From contig NC_052511.1 in NCBI RefSeq assembly GCF_014356525.2, positions 27,549,097-27,613,096 of the forward strand: a stretch of 64,000 nucleotides of DNA, given 5' to 3'. The position numbers and the translations under genes were made by a program. Positions 35,401 through 43,500 of this stretch are shown one piece after another; the first letter of the stretch is position 1; every line of letters starts with the position of its first letter. The stretch comes from Nilaparvata lugens (lineage: Eukaryota; Arthropoda; Insecta; Hemiptera; Delphacidae). Below the pieces are notes generated by a model. It worked only from the letters and a program-made list of their open reading frames with translations. It was not told the origin of the DNA and did not search any database.

Positions 35401-38400
35401 TCTGAAATAAATACACATTTTAGTATTTATGAAATCAACGGTTTATTACACTTTAACATTATTTAGAACATAGAGTAATACATTTTATATTTACAACTGT
35501 AGTCTTCTTTGCCCAACATTGCTGAACGCCTCTAAGATTTTTTCAGGGTTCTTAATCAGCCTTTCACTTTCCTCTAGTTCAATAGATAAAATTGAAAGAT
35601 TAGTTAGACGTTGTGTTGTCATTGATTGTGTTCATGGGAGGTTGCGGTACATGTACGATTTCGACCAAGGACACGAAAATGCGTTCGGTGGGAGCTTTTG
35701 ACAGTTCAGGTACCGGTCGCCATCTTGGAACAGAGTGGAGTGGTGCATGCTCACTTGCACCATGTACATGCTCACTTGCACCGCTCGAAAAGTATGTTCC
35801 ACAAAGCCGGTACCGGGATCAACGCTTCTTATTGGTCGAGAGTTAAAGCGTTGGTTGTCTGCTGTTTTGTTAGGTTATGTCTTCACATTCAGCATCTATA
35901 TACTAAAAAAGGATGAGGCGTACGAAGTATTTTATTCCATTGATGGAATTAATTACAGAATAGTCGAAAAGCAAGAAATTCATTCATTATTGGCTGGAAA
36001 GTTTATTATTTTTGAGCTTTATTGACTATTCTACTAAACTAAGATTTGTTTATGTTATCTTTTAGTTGGAATTCTATATTTTGTTTATTCATTCCTAAGC
36101 CAGGATCTATCTAGATAAATGTCTGGATAGTAGACATAAATCAAGAAACTTTAATTATTAACATTTTGCTAATATTCCATAAAACGTTTTATTCATTAAC
36201 ACTAATTGCATAGAAAAAGTAGTCAAATTTTCATTGATGATAGCACAACCATCATTAATTATTAAAAAAAAACATGATTACAATATATATTTTCAAATTA
36301 TAAATTAATAATTATTATTGATTCAATAATAATAAATTATTGCTGAAATGTTCACATTGATAACACCTTTATTATTTAGTCAACACCGATCTGTAAACGA
36401 TTAATTTCAAAAGTACGCGCCAAAAACGGTGAACCAGAATTCGATTTTCGTTCGGTGGGAGCAAGTAGTGGTGCAGCAGTCACGTGGTTTCTGGTGACTG
36501 CTCACTTCGCCGAAGACGTACATGCACCGCAACCTCCCATGAACACAATCAATGTAGACCTGAGGTATGTTTTCCCCGTTCTAAGCATAGAAAGCCCTGC
36601 GTTCACGCACTGCAAATGTGGCATAGTAATAGAATAGAATAAAAACAATTTTCTGTTGAATCATCTAAAATACAACTCATGACTATAAACATTTAAATAT
36701 ACTTCCAAAATTTATTTTTTTATTTAACATTTTTAGGTTTACATGAAAAATTAAAAAATCTCATAAAAACTGGGTAGGCGGCTGCCTACCCAGCCTAGGC
36801 CTAGAACCGCCACTGGAAACGTATAACAAATGCTATTGATGAATTTTTATAATAATTTTCAATATTATAGGATGACATGTAATGTTTTTATAGAAAAATT
36901 GTTACTGTTCTCGAATTTAATTTCAACAATTTCCATTTGTTTCAATGTAATTTTTTCTTTACATTTTCAAACAGTAAAATTTTTTATGTCAAGAGGGGGG
37001 TATTTGTAATATTACATTTTTTCTTGATTAAAAACGAATCTTCAATTCGAGATCTATAAAACTTGATAGTAAATATCAGAGTAATCGATATGCGGACAAC
37101 TTTTTAACTGAGAATTTATCGTAAATAATTGTGTTGCACATTCTATGGTATCACCGAAACTGAGTAACAGAATTAACAGATAAATAGATCATTATAAATA
37201 TAGAGGATATATATAAATTTAAAATAACAGTTTCGAAATAAAGTTTTATTGAGAACAAATGTAAAATGTAAATTCTAAACTTGTAATTTATAATTTTTTT
37301 GGAATTTAATATCGGTGACGTGTTCATGACATCGACACTGATTTTGAGGTGGGGCTTTGCTTTGTACTTGTTAGGCTCTCTCTAAAAAATGGTTGCTGGC
37401 TATGTGTTCTGGTTTTGTGTTCTCTGAATATTTTTCTGTTTAAGTGAATTTGTAATGTTTTAAATTGAGTTTTGAACAGTTTTATGGTGTTCTAATTTTG
37501 TCTAAAATTGTTTTGTGTGTTTACAAGCCTATAGCCATTGTTTTTCAACTATATAAATGGATAAGTATTTAGCCTGTAATGATGTTAGATGCTTAAGTGT
37601 GTAAGGTATTATTTTTGTGGATTTGTGTTGTATATTGCCAGAATTCTTCTGGAGATTATAAGTTGGTTTGCTCTGAAAACTGGATTTCTCATTCATAAGC
37701 AATAGATCCATTCATAGTTTATCAAGAATCTACCATTTTGGAGCCGATAAATTCCTTTAGGTTAATAGGTGTGAAATGCTATCCAACCTATTTAGGAGAA
37801 AATGGTAGCACAGCGATCTGCGTAAAAGATATAACACTATTTTAATAATTTAAGAACCAATTTAATAATTCAATAAATGATAAATAAATAAATTGATATT
37901 ATTTATAAATACTAATACTGAATATAAAATATTGAAATATATTCAATTATACATTTTGAATTTTATTTATCATTCATTATTTTAAATTATAGATTTTCTT
38001 ATTTAAAAATTGATTGCTTGATAAATTATTTAGAAATTGAAAATTATTTACATTTGCAAATTAATTAGACCTTCAATCATTTATTGGAATAAATTATTGA
38101 TTGAAATAAATTTTAAATTGAATTACTAATCATTATAATTAAATTATTATTATTTTATTTTAAATAAATTAAGGTTTTTATTAATAACAAAATTACTACG
38201 AAAAAACATTTGATGGATTTCAGGGAATTTTACCCATAATTAATCACTTTTCATATTCAATGGTAACTGTAGGAAAAATTCAATGTGAAATATGTGCGCA
38301 AAGTTTGTTTGCTGCACTCAAGAAACTTTTATTCCGCACTCGCCTATGGCTCGTGCGTAAACGTTTCTTTCGGTGCAGCAAACTGTCACTTTGCACACTA

Positions 38401-40467
38401 GTTGCACAAATAACTATTGTGTAAACCCAGCTGAGAAAAATAGGAAATTAGAAGAAGGTTTTATTTGAAAAGTGAACAGTGAATTCGGTAACTGTCTACT
38501 AACTTTGGAATTCGGTACCGTATGTAAAAGTGAAGAATTATCATCAAATTTAGTAAAAAGCTGAAGTGCAGTTTACAATTGATGAAATATTTTTACATGA
38601 ATCCGCATGAAAAACAAATCAATCTGCCCATCAGATGAAACCCCTTCTTCAAGGCTTGCACTCTGAAATTAATAAATAAAGGCTGTTAATCAAAATAAGT
38701 AAGGATCTCTAATTTTTCAAATTAATTTCTACCACCTGGTCCTATGGTTTTTTTTACATCCCATCATTATCTTTCTGCATCCCATCCCTTCATACCTACC
38801 TTCTATTAACTTTTCCTGTTACATTTTTTACCCTCTCAGATTGAATGTTTTCCTAGTACATGGATAACCATAATTTGAAAACCCTTCAATTCTCCCCATT
38901 TTTGGTACAAGGTATTTTTTTTAGCAAAGTTATTGATTTGGTATACTATGATTGCTGTTATTGTTTGGCATGTTTTCTTTTGTATATTTGTATTGTATCT
39001 TGTGTGTGTAAGTGATGGAATGAATGAATAATAAAATAAATAACATGCCAGACATCATACGGCGTCTAGACTTCAATGTTTTGGAGTAAAAAATGACTAA
39101 TTATGAAGAGTCTTTTCAGACCTCTAAAATGCCTTTCTATGCATATGGTATAGGTCGATTATGTTCGAAATTCCAATGTTAACTCAAGCCGATAGTCCTA
39201 GTAGCTCTTTTTTGTGAAGCTATGAGACACTGGTAGTCCATCATAATGTGCCGTTCTTAAGCTCTCACCCGGCCAAAACAGTATTAATAGGCAGTAGTCG
39301 AATACAGTAATCGGCTCGAGTTAACAAAAAATCTGCTTAAAATTTGGAACATAAACGAACTATTCCATGGGATTTTCTTATGCTATCTTTTCTGTATGAC
39401 GATACACAATTTATTAAAATGGTTTGTGTATTTTGGGTTTGCAGTTGCTGACGAAGACATGCGAGCAGCCAGAGGCCAAGGGCCACAGTCCGGTGTCGGA
39501 CGCCATCTCGACGATGCGGCTGCGTTTCGGGGAGCCGGTGCGTTTCCGCTTCCTGGTCGGCATGATGTGCGGCGCATGCGCAGACCTGCTTGCCGCCGGC
39601 CTCAGATTCATCAACGCGTTCTGGGAGACGGCGCCCGACGACCAACACCGCTTCTACATTCAGGCCGAACTTGAGCAGGCCGGCTTCAACACCGACACTA
39701 TTACCAAGGTACTATCATTCATTTACTATGTCAATGAGGTATACCTGTACAAAGTGTCCCACAAAAGGTCCAACAGCCGAAGACCATAGATTCTACATGA
39801 AATTTGCAACAAAAAATGAACAGTAAAATTTTCTTATATCGACGTTAGTTTTCGTCAGTAAAACTAGCTCTGACGGGTCTTTATCTAGTTTTCTAGTTAA
39901 ACTAGATAGTTTAACTAGGAAACTATCAGTCAAATTCTGATTCTAACGATAAGGATGGAGAGAGGATGACATTTTTAATAAGAATATAATTTGTTCCTTT
40001 CTTTGACGTTTTGAAACTTTTCATGAGCGCTCAAAATTGAAAAAGTAAATTCGTTAAAGCCAAATTTCAAACAGTTTGAACGCTCATAAAAAGTTTAAGA
40101 ACGTCAGACAAAGGAAAAATTTGAATGTATCTTACTTATAATTATTAGAATCAGATTTTTACTGATAGTTTTCTAGTTATCGACTTTTTTCAAAGATATC
40201 GAAAAATAACGGGGTCCTACCCAGTTAGTGGCCAGCCTTACCTGCCTGCTCAGTTCTCTGACTTCAGCGGTAATAATGCTGCTACTTATAAGAGTAGATA
40301 TTCGAATAAGATTATGAAATAATGCTGCTTTTCTGACTATTTGAGCAGGGAAGAGATGCTTACTGATTTTGGTAGTACCTAATTTTTGCTATATTTTCTT
40401 GTTTCCTTTTTCTGTAACGTTTATTCCTTCCATGAAAACATAATTGTTGCGACTCAGTGTTTGAGGC

Positions 40468-40506
<39 letters not shown>

Positions 40507-43500
40507 CACACGTGTGCTATGATATGAATGATCCTCTACCAGGCATTTTTAGGTACTTCTTCTTTGTTTCATTGATAAAAATGTCACTTCATAACTCTTT
40601 AGTCATAAATAATAAATTAGAATCTATCAATTAAAGTACAGTGATTGATATCATTCAATGAAGATTGTACACTTTACTGGTATCTATTGAACTAGTTATT
40701 TATTAATTTGCAGATGATACCTCCAAAATCGGCTTCCGCTGATCTAGTTTTCACAGAACTAAATCGCTGGAAGAAGAACTTCATCAATGTTGCAGAATTG
40801 AAATCAAAGGCTGAGAAGTCGACCAAAGAAATTTCAACACTGAAAGAGAAGTTGGCTTTACTAGAGCGAAAAGTACAGGTAAGTAGGATTCTAATTGATC
40901 AATAACTTGAAGATTTCTCGAAATCGTTGGGTAATTAATTCATTCAATTAATTCAGAAACGCCTCCACCAGTGACTTTTGTGGAAAAATCAAATAGGTAC
41001 CTTTCATAATAAAGATTTTCAGTTACACAAGGTGTTACAATTTACAGTAAGATGATGAAATAAGAATATTGGAAACTAAAAATGTAATTCGGTTTTATTG
41101 AAAAATTCGGATTATTATTTTTAACGAATTAAATTTATACAAATTCAGTTGGAAAAAATAGATTAAGACAATATATATTGAAAAAAAAATTCTATAAAGT
41201 TTCACCCTTCCTTTCAAAACCTTTGGTTTATATTTAACTTTTCTAATAATATTTTATTTAATGTGAAAATTTAACAAAATTGAATCGCAAACTTCTACAA
41301 TACCTCTTCTTTCTAAACCGTTGGTTCATATTAACTATTCAAATAAGAAATATGAAACAAAAGAAAAAATATTATAAAATTTGAAATGAACAGATAAAAT
41401 TTATTCTGCCAAACAAAAATTAACTGAAAGAATAATTATAATAATAAGTTAACTAACTCCTTATCATTTGATTTGAAAAGCGTTCTCTTTTATAGAAAGT
41501 GTTATATTTGCCAACAAGAATGTATGATTTTGCCTGTTCTGAGAAATGATTCTATATTATGAATAGTAAGTAACTCGTGTTCGATAAACATGATTTTATC
41601 TACACTCTCTAGATATAAAAAATTCACATAGGATATAAAATTATGCGTATATTGTTCATAAAACTATTTACTTTTTTCATAAGCCAATTTGCAGCAATTT
41701 TGCTATCATTATTTATTTATAATGAAATTTTATGTTCCAAATCACAAACTAGAAAATATATTTTCAAATCTATCTGTTTTGCATCGATTTTCTCTTCAGC
41801 ATTCCTTATGAAGTCTTCATTCATTTTTTTTTGCTCTTATCTGGAAGTGGAGTTGATAGTGGAGTTAACGAATTTGAAACTATAAATTTATTTATGTTAA
41901 ATATTCCAGTTTTTTCAAAGTCAACTTGATTATGAACTATTACCTGTTATTGAAATATATTTTCCAAATCAATCAACTTCAGTACCTTATGGTTCTATCG
42001 AAACTATTTAACAGTGAAACTTGAAAATGACAGGAATGCTGAAAATGTCATGTTTTTGAAAAGAAAACCAAAGGATATTAGTTGATTCATTAAGAAGACG
42101 ACTATTTAGTTGAACTGCAAAAATACAATTAATGTGGGAAAATGGCTTGAAAATTATTTCAGTCAAGATGAATTCATGCCCGAAGTCTATAGGCAACTTC
42201 TCATTTCACTTTGTTAGGCAAAATCATTTCACTTATGATGAATTCATGTCTGATTTCTAGAAAACTTATGAAATCTAATGGTCCTTTGGAATCTAGAGAT
42301 CCAACGAATTTAGTTAGTGTGACCTTGAAACCTAGTGTTACCTATTTATTAACTAGAAACCGGGCCCGAATAATATTCAATCAATCACCTACCTTCCTCA
42401 TGCATGATAGTGATCATTTGAAAAATTGCATCTGTGCAGATCCTCGTCGAAGAGAAGACAGTACTGGTGTCGCTGGAGAAGTGCCTGAAGACGCGCTGCT
42501 CGGAGATGGAGCGAGAGATGGCGGCCGGCACAAGGAGGTCGTCCTCGAAGCTGGAAGGCAGTGGCTCTACGCCCGGCGAGGACGAGGGAATCAGCTCCTC
42601 AGACCAGGACGATGACTTGGATGTGGAACGCGAGCCACTTGTCTACGAAATGTACACTGTGCACAACGACACCATTGTTGTCGACAACAATAACACCGTG
42701 AGTAGAAGGCTACTGGAAAAATTCCAACATAGAGTAAAGATACCGTTTAATGCATCTAATTCATCTTGGAGTAATCATTTGTCTCTGGTTCCAAGTTAAA
42801 TAGATTGGAAATATCTAGTGGAATTCTCCTAATTGTTTGAAATAATTCAAAAATAGTTTTGACAACCAAAAATTAATTATTGGCATGTATGAATTCCAAA
42901 AGTAAATTGATACCTAGTTTATAATTTGTTTAAGACAAAGTAATATTGATTTCTAAAACAATAATATTGCTAAATTCGTCAGAATTAAGTAAAGTAAGAC
43001 TTATGATCTAAGATCAGGTCAGTCAGCTATGAATATCAGCTACAAAACAATAAAGTAAAGTAAAGAGTAAAGAAGGCTGCTGTAAAAGGTCCAAGAAATA
43101 TTTTGTGGAATTCTCACTACTGTCTAAAACCATTCAAAAATAGTTTTGATAACTATTTGATGATTAAAATAGTTTTGATTTTTTTAGAAATGAGTAATTA
43201 TTTACAAGTAAGAATTTCAAAATTTAATTTATAGTTTCTAATTTGTTAAAGTCAAAGACAAAAGGCCTATTGATTTCTAAAACAAATATTGATAAATTCG
43301 TTCGAAATAAATAAAGTAGGCCTATGATTTTAAATCAGAGTTAGTTTATGAATATCAGCTACAAAACAATAATCGTATCTGCTCATTCGCCCCTTTCAAA
43401 TCTTAACCAAACAAATCTGCTGAAAAGGTGTAGAGTACTAATTCTGATGTGAGTATGATATCGACCTGCGGTACCTGTACCTTGGCATGAAAATATTCAT

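Larger units (their letters stand above)
30160..39444 (+). other. mwh-like intron 2, 9.3 kb
   Basis: Contains a hexamer minisatellite (33959-34204), a 64-bp tandem repeat (34531-34690), an hAT-like element (35110-36815) and a small inverted repeat (38292-38398). The stretches 30160-31490, 32100-33950, 36824-38290 and 38400-39444 are AT-rich with nothing recognised. Confidence 0.7.

Noticed and set aside
39337..39648. Several minus and plus frames around exon C
   Set aside because: Shadows of the GC-rich exon. Only the frame with LLTKTCE...FINAFWE has domain support and splice phase.
40386..40634. 82-codon frame with a Cys/Val run
   Set aside because: Translation of a (GT)n microsatellite.
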